A stretch of 64,000 bases of DNA from JBKBII01 sp046299415 (lineage in GTDB: Bacteria; Pseudomonadota; Gammaproteobacteria; Ectothiorhodospirales; Ectothiorhodospiraceae). Position 1 is the first letter of the stretch. Each line of letters starts with the position of its first letter. The notes beneath the pieces are model-generated. The model did not search any database and had not been told where the DNA came from. It saw only the letters and a list, made by a program, of their open reading frames with translations. Made by a program: the position numbers and the translations under genes. Shown here one piece after another: positions 40,327 through 50,085 of this stretch. The DNA lies in contig JBKBII010000008.1 in NCBI GenBank assembly GCA_046299415.1, forward strand, positions 1 to 64,000, in the 5' to 3' direction.

Positions 40327-42219
40327 TTGAAGGCGATCACGCCCTTTAACGATCCGACCGAAGCGCGCATCCTCGCGGTCGACGACAACCCGATGAACGT
40401 CGAACTCCTCATCGGCCTGCTAGAGGCCGCGGGGTTCACCAACGTCGAGGGCGAAACCGATCCAGAGGCCGCAATCGAGCGATGGCGCAGAGAGGATTTC
40501 GACCTTCTGCTCCTGGACATCCGCATGCCCAAGATTGATGGGCACGCCGTCATGTCGACGTTGCAACGAGATCTCGACTCTGGCGACTGGCTCCCCGTCA
40601 TCGTTCTGACGGCCCAGACCGACACCGAGACCCGTGACCGCGCGCTCGCCGCCGGCGCTCGCGATTTCATTACCAAACCCTTTGACACCGAGGAAGTCGT
40701 CCAGCGCATTCGCAACCTCCTCGAAGTCCGCGCCACCCACAACGCTGCCCGCGTCGAACTGCAAGAGTTGCATCACTCCTTGCTCGATCGCGATCTGGAG
40801 CTCGCCTCACGAGAAGCGGATCTCGAGCACCTCGCACATCACGACCCGGTCAACGGCCTACCCAACCGCGTGCGGGCTCTGCAAATCCTTGGCGCCCGCC
40901 TCGAAAGTGTTCAGGTCGGTCAGAGCCAGCAACTGATCCTCATGACCATCGATATCCAGGGCGAAGCCGAAACCGCTGAGGGTGTCTTTGCGGCCGATAC
41001 CGCGTTGCGGGAAGCCGCCGAGCGACTGCTCTCCGAATTACCGGACCAGCTCGATAAAGAAACGCGCGTCGCTTATTGGGGCAACGACACTTATCTTCTG
41101 ATCCTGCCAACAGGCGTGTTGCATACCGCCGAACAGATCGAACATTTCGTCGAGCGGCTCGAAAACGCGCGTATTTCGATAGGCCGCGGGACCCTCCGAC
41201 CCCGCGTTGCGGCGAGTTCTGTCATCGCGCCGCAAGACGGCACCAGCAGCGATCTCCTGCTGCGGCGCCTGATGCTAACGCTGGCACGCGTGCGCCGTAA
41301 CAACCAACGACACGCCGGCTACGCCGAGATCGTCGAGCAAGAGGCCGGGCGTCTACAACGCCTCGAGCATGATCTCGATCTCGCGCTCGAGCGAGGCGAG
41401 TTACGCCTCGTTTATCAGCCCAAGGTCGACATCGGCACCGGGCGGATCACCGGCGTCGAGGCACTGATGCGTTGGCAACACAGCGATCTCGGCCCGGTAT
41501 CCCCCGGCGAATTCATTCCGATTGCCGAGACCAACGGACGCATCATCGAACTCACCGATTTCGCGATTCAGGAAGGCATTCGCGCGCTGGCGCGTATCCA
41601 AGCCCAAACCGGCACGCGATTGTCGATGGCCATCAATGTCTCGGCGCGCATGTTCGAGCTCGCCAGCCGCCGGCGTATCGAGCGGTCCGACCCATCAAAG
41701 ACTCCGCCTGATCAACCCAATCGCGACCCGCGTCACCCCTTGGTTCTACGCGTCGAGCGCATCCTGCACGAAACCGGCATCGATGCCGCCCAAATCGAGC
41801 TCGAAGTCACGGAAACCGCCGTGATCGCAAACCTCGCCGAAACGCTCGACGTACTCGAGCAACTCCGTGCATTGGGCGTCCGAATTGCCCTCGACGATTT
41901 CGGCACCGGCTACTCTTCGCTGGCCTACTTGAGCAGCCTGCCCGTCGATACTCTCAAGATCGATCGATCACTCGTCGATGGCATCGCGACCGACGCCAAA
42001 CTCGCAGGGTTGTTTCGCGCGATCGTGGGGATCGCCCAAAGCCTCAATCTCGACACCGTCGCAGAAGGCATCGAACGCGAAGAAGACCGCGGCTGCATCG
42101 CACTCGCTGGCTGTAACACAGCGCAAGGCTTCTTCTTCCACAAGCCCATGAGTCTCGATGCGCTGTGTGAAGTGCTGCCCAAAGGCAGACCAGACGACAA
42201 CACCCAAGACATCACTTAA
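40327..42219 (+). CDS. Response regulator with degenerate GGDEF and intact EAL (c-di-GMP phosphodiesterase)
   Basis: 630 residues. REC domain (about 13-135) with phosphoacceptor Asp64 in L-L-L-D-I-R-M-P and Lys in T-K-P-F. A GGDEF-like domain (about 165-335) has G-N-D-T-Y at 252-256 in place of G-G-D-E-F and cannot make c-di-GMP. The EAL domain (about 345-610) keeps E378-A-L, N437, E496, D523-D524, K544 and A-E-G-I-E (579-583), so it should hydrolyse c-di-GMP to pGpG. A 20-residue polar insert (about 449-470) lies after the N-V-S-A-R motif. The start is TTG at 40327 with GAGGA 8 nt upstream; no ATG fits before the REC domain. Confidence 0.93.
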   Translation: MKAITPFNDPTEARILAVDDNPMNVELLIGLLEAAGFTNVEGETDPEAAIERWRREDFDLLLLDIRMPKIDGHAVMSTLQRDLDSGDWLPVIVLTAQTDTETRDRALAAGARDFITKPFDTEEVVQRIRNLLEVRATHNAARVELQELHHSLLDRDLELASREADLEHLAHHDPVNGLPNRVRALQILGARLESVQVGQSQQLILMTIDIQGEAETAEGVFAADTALREAAERLLSELPDQLDKETRVAYWGNDTYLLILPTGVLHTAEQIEHFVERLENARISIGRGTLRPRVAASSVIAPQDGTSSDLLLRRLMLTLARVRRNNQRHAGYAEIVEQEAGRLQRLEHDLDLALERGELRLVYQPKVDIGTGRITGVEALMRWQHSDLGPVSPGEFIPIAETNGRIIELTDFAIQEGIRALARIQAQTGTRLSMAINVSARMFELASRRRIERSDPSKTPPDQPNRDPRHPLVLRVERILHETGIDAAQIELEVTETAVIANLAETLDVLEQLRALGVRIALDDFGTGYSSLAYLSSLPVDTLKIDRSLVDGIATDAKLAGLFRAIVGIAQSLNLDTVAEGIEREEDRGCIALAGCNTAQGFFFHKPMSLDALCEVLPKGRPDDNTQDIT

Positions 42220-42623
42220 TTGACTCTCGCACGGTCGCGTCGCCGTGTTGCGCGGCGGTCGCGTCCTCGTCTGATCGCCTTATCGCCTTATCGCCTTATC
42301 GCCTTATCGCCTTATCGCCTTATCGCCTAGCGACACGTCAAAGCTAGCAGCTCGGGCGTGTTGCGCGCCGTACCACCCGCGCTAGTCTTCAGCGTCTACA
42401 CGCTAATTGACGGCGATGGCACTCGATCGGTCGTTTTCGACTCGATGGCCCTTCGATTCCGTTGAACCACGAGCGCATTCCAGGGGCAGCGACCGTCGAG
42501 AGTCGACCAGCCGCGCCCCCGGCAGTGAACGGCCTATCCCGTCCTTCAACCTGGTCACCCGTCAACCCGCGCTCGACTCTTGGTCCGCGCCGCCCGCCCC
42601 CCGGCCCCCACGTAACAGGCCAA
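42220..42623. other. Convergent spacer with octamer repeat
   Basis: Between the 3' ends of the EAL gene and tesA. Holds the repeat at 42274-42328, otherwise nothing seen. Confidence 0.5.
42274..42328. repeat. Octamer tandem repeat, nearly seven copies
   Basis: Six full copies of atcgcctt and a seventh broken one, without mismatches. A simple-sequence tract of this kind varies in copy number by slippage. It is 55 bp after the EAL stop and not in a promoter. Confidence 0.95.
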
Positions 42624-43316
42624 TTAACGGTCGCGCGACTCCAACAGCGGCGCGATCAACTCGACGACCGTCCCCAAAATCAACGGCTGTGCCTCGCGCG
42701 TCGGATGCAAGCCATCGTCCTGCAAGAGCTCCGGTTTTTCAGCGACGACCTCGACAAAGAACGGATGATAAGCAGCGGCCTTGGCGCCCAGATCCGCATA
42801 CACGCGATCGAAGGCCTCGAGGTAACGGCGCCCAAGACTCGGCGGTAGGCGAACGCCGAGTAAGACCACCTTAGCGTCGGCCTCTTCGGCCGTCGTCATC
42901 ATCGTGCGCAAGTGGTCGCGCATGGACTCGAGGCTCAATCCCCTGAGCCCATCGTTGGCGCCCAGCTGCAGAATGACGAAATCCGGATTGGCATCGCTCA
43001 TCGCAGCATCAAATCGGGCGCGGCCGCCTGCGGTGGTTTCCCCACTGATCGACGCATTGGTCACCTTGACATCACCAAGACCGCGCTCACGCAGGGCGTC
43101 CGCGAGTCCAGCCACCCAGCCGTCGGACTCCGCCAGGCCGTAAGCCGCCGACAAAGAGTCGCCGAACACCAAGATCGATGCTGCGCCCAACGATTCCGCT
43201 GAATGATTCGACGACGTTACGTCGTCGCCGTGGGTGTCGGGTTGGCTGGCAAGCGACGGCCCCACAAACAACCACAAGACCGCCAGCCAGACGAGCGCCG
43301 ACAGGGGCCGCGCCAT
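42624..43316 (-). CDS. tesA: Periplasmic SGNH esterase/thioesterase I, TesA/lysophospholipase L1
   Basis: About 230 residues from the ATG at 43316, which opens a signal peptide (L-S-A-L-V-W-L-A-V-L-W-L-F-V-G-P-S-L-A-S). SGNH blocks: Ser in F-G-D-S-L-S-A-A-Y-G-L, Gly in I-S-G-E-T-T-A-G-G, Asn in L-G-A-N-D-G-L-R-G and Asp/His in D-G-L-H-P-T. It hydrolyses acyl-thioesters and lysophospholipids in the periplasm. Divergent from ybbA-ybbP, the conserved arrangement in E. coli and many relatives. Confidence 0.95.
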   Translation of the reverse strand: MARPLSALVWLAVLWLFVGPSLASQPDTHGDDVTSSNHSAESLGAASILVFGDSLSAAYGLAESDGWVAGLADALRERGLGDVKVTNASISGETTAGGRARFDAAMSDANPDFVILQLGANDGLRGLSLESMRDHLRTMMTTAEEADAKVVLLGVRLPPSLGRRYLEAFDRVYADLGAKAAAYHPFFVEVVAEKPELLQDDGLHPTREAQPLILGTVVELIAPLLESRDR

Positions 43317-43900
43317 CCAAGACCCAGACGCGGATACACCAGCCAGCGAGGCCCGCGCGGATGCCGAGGTCACTGCGCTGGCGACCAGAACAGAGGCACT
43401 GAGGCGTCGAAGGTTCTGATCGTCTGCAAAACCAATCGCGCCTCCCGATGTTCTCGGCAACACGCGCTCGAGCCCCGCCGCCATTCTTTGCATCCACCGC
43501 TGTGTCACTCGACCCATCGCCCACCCCTAATGGCCAAAAAACGATTGCCAAAAAACCACTCGGTACCTGCGCCCCACGACCTGTCCGTTTCGACCAGCGC
43601 CAGCCGCGAGCTAGTCACGACAGGCATTGCGAGCGCCGCAAAATCACTCGTCATCGCCCGCCTCGTTAGACGGGTCTTCGTCGCCCACGAGCCACCGATC
43701 ATTGTCAGCCTCTGGTGAACGGATGCGCCTACGGAACCTACCGCGCAAACCACCGACTGAGCTGAGGCCGTGAAAACCCGCGATGGGCCCACCGTTCATG
43801 GGCCCACCACTCATAGGCTCACTGGCACCGCGAGCGCCCGAACTTTGCCGGCGTCAACACAGTCAGACAGTCGTAATTCAAATTTAATGGACTCTCCACC
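43317..43900. other. Divergent tesA/ybbA spacer
   Basis: No gene. A 15-bp-period repeat, atgggcccacc at 43783-43793 and 43798-43808, and a duplicated atggactct at 43888 and 43901 (the ybbA start) are visible. Confidence 0.5.
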
Positions 43901-44848
43901 ATGGACTCTGTTCCACACGGCAAGGATGCACGTATCGAGGTCAACGCCGATCACGCGACGTCGGCTGGCTCGACTGCCGGCCCGGCCCGCGAGCATGCCG
44001 CTCCGGTCATCGAGGTGCGTCATCTCACGCACCGCGTCCAATCGGGCGAGGCCACACTGACCTTATTGCATGACATCAGCCTGACGATCCATGCGGGCGA
44101 ACGCGTTGCCATCGTCGGTGCCTCAGGTTCGGGTAAGTCGACCCTGCTCGGCCTACTCGCTGGACTCGACACGCCGAGCGATGGCGAGATTCTTTTGCTC
44201 GGCAAACATCTCGATCAACTCGACGAAGACAGCCGAGCGGCGCTCCGGCGCGGGCGGGTGGGCTTCGTTTTTCAGTCGTTTCAACTTCTGCCAGCATTCA
44301 CGGCCCTGGAAAACGTCCGCCTGCCCCTTGAGCTGGCCCGGGCCGCAGGCGAGCCCATCACGCGTCGAGAAATCGACGACCGCGCCCTCGCCGCGCTCAG
44401 AGACGTGGGCCTCGCCGCCCGCGCGCATCACCTGCCCGCGCAACTCTCAGGCGGTGAACAACAGCGCGTCGCGGTCGCACGCGCCTTCATCGAACGACCG
44501 CGGATCCTGTTCGCCGATGAGCCTACTGGCAATCTCGATCGTGCAACCGGCCAGCGCATCGTCGATCTTCTATTCGGTGATGCCAAGAGCGACGGCACGC
44601 ATATCGATAGCACTCCGACGTCAACCGCTCAAGCACCAGAAACCACACCGCCACGAGCCGCGTTGGTGCTTGTGACTCACGACGAGTCTCTCGCAGCCCG
44701 CTGTGATCGCATTATTCGGATCAGCGATGGTCACCTCCACGTCGAGACCAAAAACACATTAAACGAAGCGTCCACTCATCGCCACGACAACCAACACGGC
44801 AGAGATCCTCGCATCCAGCAATCCAAGCGGGATCGCAATGCCGCCTGA
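43901..44848 (+). CDS. ybbA: ABC transporter ATPase, YbbA (LolD-like)
   Basis: 315 residues, ATPase of a type VII (MacB/LolCDE-like) transporter. Walker A G-A-S-G-S-G-K-S-T, Q-loop F-V-F-Q-S-F-Q-L-L, signature L-S-G-G-E-Q-Q, Walker B I-L-F-A-D-E-P-T-G-N-L-D and H-loop L-V-T-H-D. It is about 85 residues longer than E. coli YbbA: a 35-residue polar start, a Thr/Ser/Pro-rich insert between the D-loop and the H-loop (about residues 228-250), and a basic His/Arg-rich tail. Overlaps ybbP by 11 nt. Confidence 0.93.
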   Translation: MDSVPHGKDARIEVNADHATSAGSTAGPAREHAAPVIEVRHLTHRVQSGEATLTLLHDISLTIHAGERVAIVGASGSGKSTLLGLLAGLDTPSDGEILLLGKHLDQLDEDSRAALRRGRVGFVFQSFQLLPAFTALENVRLPLELARAAGEPITRREIDDRALAALRDVGLAARAHHLPAQLSGGEQQRVAVARAFIERPRILFADEPTGNLDRATGQRIVDLLFGDAKSDGTHIDSTPTSTAQAPETTPPRAALVLVTHDESLAARCDRIIRISDGHLHVETKNTLNEASTHRHDNQHGRDPRIQQSKRDRNAA

Positions 44849-47402
44849 ACATTCAGATCGTTTCGAAGCACCGCGGCGTAAACGCCAGCTCAATGGCCTG
44901 CCGCTGGGCCGCGCTTTGCGCGTTCACGGCGAACTTCGCGTCCTGCTCGCTGCATTAGTCGTCGCCATTTCGGCCGTTGCCGCCGTCGGCCTGTTTACTG
45001 ACCGTGTCGAACGCGGCTTGTTGGCAGAAGCGCGTGCCCTGCTAGGCGGCGACCTCGTTATCGAGTCGCGTCAGACTCCACGCGACACACTGCTTGATCG
45101 AGCGACGGACCTAGGTCTTCGGTCATCAGTCTCCGCCAGTCTTACCAGCGTTGTCTTCGGCGCCGCGAGCGAGCGCTCGACCCTGACAGCTGTTCGTGCG
45201 GTAGACGCCGCATGGCCGCTGCAACGAGATGCCCGCATCGAGCGAGACAATCACCTCACCGCTGCCGACGACGACGCCTCCAGCGAGACCCAAAGTACGA
45301 CTCAGGTGCTCGACATCCGCCGCCCGCCGCCCGTCGGCACCGTGTGGATCGATCGCGCCCTCGGCGAGGCTCTCGACGTCTCGCTGGGCGACGACGTCGA
45401 CGTCGGCGAGCTCACCTTGCGCGTCGATGCCTGGCTGATCGACGAGCCTGACGGTGGTGCAGATGGCCTGTTTAACTTTGCGCCTCGTCTTTTGATGAAC
45501 AGCGAAGACCTCAGTGACACCGGGCTCACAGGATTCGGTGCCCGCGTCGAATATCGCCTCGCACTGGCTGGGCCCAGTGACGCGATCGATGCGTTTCGAC
45601 GTGGCCTCGAACTCGAACCCGGCGAGCGCGCCCTCGGCCTCGAAGATGGCAATCCTGAGCTCGCTCTGGCGCTGGAACGTGCATCTCAGTTTCTTGCGCT
45701 GACTGCTCTGCTTGCCGTCGTTCTCGCCGCTGCAGCGATCGCCATCACCGCACACCGCTTTGCCGATCGCAGCCGTGACGCCAGCGCCATACTGCGTAGC
45801 CTCGGCGCCAGTCGCCGCGATTTAATTGCGTTTCATGGAGGACTGTTCCTCCGAATCCTCATGCTTGCGCTACCGATCGGCCTCGCCATTGGCTGGCTAT
45901 CGCAACTCGCGCTTGCAGCGACTCTCGCGACGCTGCTGACCACGACACTCCCCGCCCCAAGCCTGACCCCATGGCTTTCCGCAGCAGCTGTAGCCATCAT
46001 TGCGCTGATCGGCTTCGCATCTCCAGCCGTGCTCGACGTTGCCGACACACCGCCAATCCGCGTCCTGCGGGCCGACGTGTCGCGTCCGCGACGTCTGTCG
46101 CTCGTGACTCTGGCCGCTCTCGTTGCACTCTGCGCATTGCTCTTGCTTCAAACCGGCGACGTCGCCCTCAGTGCCTGGACGTTGGGCGGTCTTCTGATCG
46201 CCCTGCTGGTGCTCACAGCCATCGGCTGGCTCCTGGTACGGTTGATCGATCCTCTTCGCCATCGCGGTGGTCTATTTTTGCGTTTTGGGTTGGCCAATCT
46301 CGCCCGCCGACGTGCTTTAACCGTCGCACAGCTAACGGCATTCACGCTCGGACTTACAACCCTTCTGCTGCTCGCAATCGTTCGCGTCGACCTGATCGAC
46401 GCCTGGGACGCGTCGATTCCACCGGGCGCCCCGAATCACTTCTTCATCAACATCCAGGACGAAGAACGCGAACAATTCGCCGCGGCGCTCGGCGAGCGCC
46501 TCGATCAACCCCCGCAACTTGAGCCCATGATTCGTGGGCGGCTTGTCGAAATTGCAGGTCAGCCGATCAGCATTGAACGCTACGACGGCCGCGACGCTCG
46601 ACTGCTCGAACGTGAGTTCAACCTGTCGTTCCGCGAAGCGCCGGCCGCACACAATCTAATCGTCAAGGGCCGCTGGATGGCAGCGGATGAAGCCGGCTGG
46701 TCTGTCGAGCTGGGCATCGCTGAACGCTTCGGTATTCAAGTCGGCGACGAACTCGCCTTCCGAATCGCAGGGCGATCGATCCGCGCACCTGTCGCCAACT
46801 TGCGGGCCGTCGAGTGGGACAGTTTTGAAGTCAATTTCTTCGTTATCGGCACGCCGGCCATGCTGACCGATCTACCACAAACGTGGATCACGGCAGTCCA
46901 CATCGAAGACCCCGCCGCGTCTGGCTTGGCTGCGTTGATCAGAGCGCATCCGTCCGTCACGGTGATCGATCTGCGCCGCGTTTTAGCGCAGGTTCGCTCG
47001 ACGGTCGATCGCGCCTCTGCCGCAGTCGAACTGGTATTCCTGTTCAGCCTCGTCGCGGGCCTTACCGTATTGGCCGCTGCGGCCCAAGTGACCCGCACGC
47101 TACGCGCCCGCGAAGGCGCCTTGCTGCGTGTCCTGGGTGCATCGCGGCGCGCTGTCGCCGGCACGCTACTGGCCGAGTTCGCCGCACTTGGATTGCTGTC
47201 GGGTGTTTTTGCCAGCTTGCTGGCCGCCGTTCTCGGCGGCATCCTCGCTGACCGCGTATTCGAACTCGCCTATTTCGGTTCCCCCCTGCTGTTCGCGACC
47301 GGTCTCGGTGCAGGTCTGATCGGCGTCGTTGGAATGAGCTGGCTCGGGAGCCGTGGCGTATTGAAGACAGCACCAAACGCTGTGCTGCGCGCCACCCACT
47401 AA
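44838..47402 (+). CDS. ybbP: FtsX-like permease, YbbP family
   Basis: 854 residues, membrane partner of YbbA. One N-terminal helix (about 35-52), a large periplasmic domain, three to four helices with the FtsX/MacB core (about 280-405, with L-R-S-L-G-A-S-R-R-D), a further helix block (about 420-530), a second periplasmic domain, and a final FtsX core with L-L-R-V-L-G-A-S-R-R-A-V-A-G-T (about 750). This duplicated FtsX layout is YbbP. A polar insert (about residues 133-155, Asp/Ser/Thr-rich) is unusual. The complex is thought to work on lipids or outer-membrane cargo with TesA; the substrate is unknown. Confidence 0.93.
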   Translation: MPPEHSDRFEAPRRKRQLNGLPLGRALRVHGELRVLLAALVVAISAVAAVGLFTDRVERGLLAEARALLGGDLVIESRQTPRDTLLDRATDLGLRSSVSASLTSVVFGAASERSTLTAVRAVDAAWPLQRDARIERDNHLTAADDDASSETQSTTQVLDIRRPPPVGTVWIDRALGEALDVSLGDDVDVGELTLRVDAWLIDEPDGGADGLFNFAPRLLMNSEDLSDTGLTGFGARVEYRLALAGPSDAIDAFRRGLELEPGERALGLEDGNPELALALERASQFLALTALLAVVLAAAAIAITAHRFADRSRDASAILRSLGASRRDLIAFHGGLFLRILMLALPIGLAIGWLSQLALAATLATLLTTTLPAPSLTPWLSAAAVAIIALIGFASPAVLDVADTPPIRVLRADVSRPRRLSLVTLAALVALCALLLLQTGDVALSAWTLGGLLIALLVLTAIGWLLVRLIDPLRHRGGLFLRFGLANLARRRALTVAQLTAFTLGLTTLLLLAIVRVDLIDAWDASIPPGAPNHFFINIQDEEREQFAAALGERLDQPPQLEPMIRGRLVEIAGQPISIERYDGRDARLLEREFNLSFREAPAAHNLIVKGRWMAADEAGWSVELGIAERFGIQVGDELAFRIAGRSIRAPVANLRAVEWDSFEVNFFVIGTPAMLTDLPQTWITAVHIEDPAASGLAALIRAHPSVTVIDLRRVLAQVRSTVDRASAAVELVFLFSLVAGLTVLAAAAQVTRTLRAREGALLRVLGASRRAVAGTLLAEFAALGLLSGVFASLLAAVLGGILADRVFELAYFGSPLLFATGLGAGLIGVVGMSWLGSRGVLKTAPNAVLRATH

Positions 47403-47706
47403 GCAAACGCTGAGCGAACACTGAGTGGATCGCGATGCGGGCGCTTCGCGGTGGCTTCTCGCGCTTCGAACGCCCTGCGCTGCATCGCCCTCTCGGCGTT
47501 TTCCAACGTTCCAAAAAGTGAAGGCCGACAACATGCACAGACTCGAACCGGCGCATCACCTAATCGCGATCGTCGCGTTGATGTGTTCAAAACAAACTCT
47601 GCGCCGCAGACACAAGCTGCACGGAAAAAAACGCCACGCCGACTTTTACGCGGCGTGACCTCGCGAAAATTGCCCCGACGCGCTGTGTTCGCGCTAGGCT
47701 AACGCC
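47403..47706. other. Spacer between ybbP and relA
   Basis: Contains the hairpin at 47625-47657 and otherwise nothing recognisable. It must hold the relA promoter unless relA is read through from ybbP. Confidence 0.5.
47625..47657 (-). terminator. Hairpin with minus-strand T-run
   Basis: cacgccg pairs with cggcgtg across a 9-nt loop. On the minus strand it is followed by GCG and seven T. No minus-strand gene precedes it, and on the plus strand (end of ybbP) there is no T-run, so its role is unclear. Confidence 0.35.
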
Positions 47707-50085
47707 ATGCGCCACCTCCTTTCTCCTGATTCGATCGCCAGCGACGCATCGCCGGAATCCCTGGTCGGCATCTGGCTCGCGCTCACTAGCGGAGCTGTGA
47801 CGGCGGCGAATAATGCAAGCGCCGATGACGCGGCGCCGATTGCCCCTCCACCGTCCGACTCGGACTTGGTCGCGGCTGTCATTGCAGCGCGCGAAGCCTG
47901 GCCCGACAGCAGACTGATTGCCGATCCAGTGCGTGTCGCGACGACACTGGCAACGCTGCGAGTCGACCGCGACACACTGATGGCTGCTCTACTCGTCGTG
48001 CCCATATTGGCCGGCCCCTCCCATGCCGAAACCATCGAATCCATCGGCACACCACGCGCCCGAGATCTGGCACGCAATGTCGCCGAGCTCCTGCGTCGAC
48101 GATTCGACAGCGCCACCGACGCCGCTCGCCATACTCAACCAGACGGAGGTCGAGCCACGGATCGCGACACCGAGACGCGCACCGAACGCCTTCGTCGCAT
48201 GCTGCTGTCGATGGTCGACGACACCCGCGCCATTCCCATCAAGATTGCCTATCGCCTGCAGCATCTACGTGACGCGCTGGAGACCCAGACAGCCATCGAT
48301 CGCGCACGACGCGCGCCGTCGGGCGCCGATTCAGCGACCGAGCCCGACGCTCTGGAACAGACCGAAACACAGGAATCCTGCGCGCTCGAACGGCTTGCAC
48401 AAGAAACGCTTGATGTCATCTCGCCCCTGGCCAACCGGCTCGGACTCGGCTCTCTGAAATGGGAGCTTGAAGATCTCGCGTTTCGTATTCTTGAGCCACA
48501 GGCTTACCGCGACATCGCCCGCAGTCTGGACGCCAACCGATCAGAGCGCGAAGCCTATGTCGGAGACTTCGTCGCTCGTCTCGATCGCGTATTGAAAGAC
48601 GAAGGCGTCAGCGCTCGTGTCTTCGGTCGTCCCAAGCATCTGTACTCGATCTGGCGCAAGATGCAACGCAAAAAACGTCCGATCGATACCTTATTCGATC
48701 TCCGCGCAACGCGAGTCATCGTCGCCGACCTCAACGCCTGTTACACCGCGCTCGGTGTCATCCACGACCACTTTCGTCATTTGCCATCCGAGTTCGATGA
48801 CTACATCGCCAACCCCAAACCCAACGGGTACCAGAGTATCCACACCGCGGTCATCGGGCCCGGCGGCAAGGTCGTCGAAGTTCAGGTGCGCACCGAGGCG
48901 ATGGACGACTTCGCCGAGCTCGGCGTCGCAGCCCATTGGGCGTACAAGGAAGGGGGTCGTGAGGATCGCGCGCTACAAGCCAGTATCAACGCACTGCGCC
49001 ACGTGCTCGAAGGCGATGTTGACGATCATCAAATCGTCGAGCATTTGCAGACCGGCGCGTTACACCAACGCGTTTTTGTCCTGACGCCAGCGGGTGACGT
49101 TCTCGACCTGATTCGGGGCGCTACGCCGCTGGACTTTGCCTACACGGTACACACCGAGCTCGGCCATCGCTGTCGCGGTGCCAAGGTCGACGGTCGAATC
49201 GTGCCACTCACCTATCGGCTACGATCGGGGGAGCGCGTCGAGATCCTCGCAGGCTCGGAGGCACGACCCTCGCGCGACTGGATGAACCCCAACCTGGGTT
49301 ATCTCGCTTCAGCCCGCGCCCGGCACAAGGTCCGTGCGTGGTTCCGTCAGCAGGACCAAGACCACCACCTCGCTGACGGCCGCGAGATCCTTGATCGAGA
49401 ACGCCACAGGCTCGGTCTCGGGCACCTGTCTCACGACGAGCTTGCAAAGCTCACCGGGCAACCCGATTCGCGTAGCCTGGCAATCGCGCTGGGCTCGGGT
49501 GATCTCACCGTCGCCCAGCTGATCGGACGCCTGACGCCTCCAAAACCTCAACGCCGCGGCCCACCGAGCCACGCGCGTCAGGATACGGCGACATCGATAA
49601 CCTCCGAGATTCGCATTCGCGGTGTTGGCGGCTTGAAGACTGATATCGCGCCCTGCTGTGAGCCACAGCCCGGAGACAGCATCGTCGGTTACATCACACG
49701 AGGCGCTGGCGTTCGCATTCATCGCGCTGACTGCGTCAACATTTTGCATCTCACCGACGAACAACGTCGGCGTCTAATTCAGGTCAGCTGGGGGGATGAT
49801 CCTCAACGCCTCGAAGCACATATCGAAGTTCTCGCGCATGATCGGCCGGGTCTGTTACGCGATATCGCCGACATTCTCGTACGTGCTGGTCTCAACATGA
49901 TCGACGTACACAGCCATACCGATGCGGTCGACCGCAGTGTCCGCATGAAGATTGTCGCCGAATACGAGGGCCTGGAACAGCTCGCGCGCGTGCTTGATCG
50001 CCTGGAGGCGCTCCCGCACGTCGAAACCGCGCGACGCCTTAACAGCGACGAAACGAACAGCGACAAGACCGCTTCGCAGCACTGA
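47707..50085 (+). CDS. relA: (p)ppGpp synthetase RelA
   Basis: 792 residues. The N-terminal pseudo-hydrolase region lacks the H-D metal motif, so no ppGpp hydrolysis is expected. The synthetase domain has R-P-K-H-L-Y-S-I-W-R-K-M, F-D-L-R-A-T-R-V-I-V and the RelA-specific E-F-D-D before Y-I-A-N-P-K-P-N-G-Y-Q-S-I-H-T. TGS, helical, zinc-finger (A-P-C-C-E-P and R-A-D-C) and C-terminal ACT domains follow. It makes pppGpp from GTP and ATP on ribosomes with uncharged tRNA. Two polar inserts (about residues 138-160 and 198-220) interrupt the pseudo-hydrolase region. The spoT-type gene often linked to ridA-recG is not in the window. Confidence 0.95.
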   Translation: MRHLLSPDSIASDASPESLVGIWLALTSGAVTAANNASADDAAPIAPPPSDSDLVAAVIAAREAWPDSRLIADPVRVATTLATLRVDRDTLMAALLVVPILAGPSHAETIESIGTPRARDLARNVAELLRRRFDSATDAARHTQPDGGRATDRDTETRTERLRRMLLSMVDDTRAIPIKIAYRLQHLRDALETQTAIDRARRAPSGADSATEPDALEQTETQESCALERLAQETLDVISPLANRLGLGSLKWELEDLAFRILEPQAYRDIARSLDANRSEREAYVGDFVARLDRVLKDEGVSARVFGRPKHLYSIWRKMQRKKRPIDTLFDLRATRVIVADLNACYTALGVIHDHFRHLPSEFDDYIANPKPNGYQSIHTAVIGPGGKVVEVQVRTEAMDDFAELGVAAHWAYKEGGREDRALQASINALRHVLEGDVDDHQIVEHLQTGALHQRVFVLTPAGDVLDLIRGATPLDFAYTVHTELGHRCRGAKVDGRIVPLTYRLRSGERVEILAGSEARPSRDWMNPNLGYLASARARHKVRAWFRQQDQDHHLADGREILDRERHRLGLGHLSHDELAKLTGQPDSRSLAIALGSGDLTVAQLIGRLTPPKPQRRGPPSHARQDTATSITSEIRIRGVGGLKTDIAPCCEPQPGDSIVGYITRGAGVRIHRADCVNILHLTDEQRRRLIQVSWGDDPQRLEAHIEVLAHDRPGLLRDIADILVRAGLNMIDVHSHTDAVDRSVRMKIVAEYEGLEQLARVLDRLEALPHVETARRLNSDETNSDKTASQH

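Noticed and set aside
42274..42328. Regular repeat considered as a CRISPR array
   Set aside because: The unit is 8 bp with no spacers, and no cas genes are present; it is a simple tandem repeat.
47707..50085. Bifunctional SpoT/Rsh synthetase-hydrolase
   Set aside because: The H-D metal motif is absent and the synthetase carries E-F-D-D, the monofunctional RelA signature.
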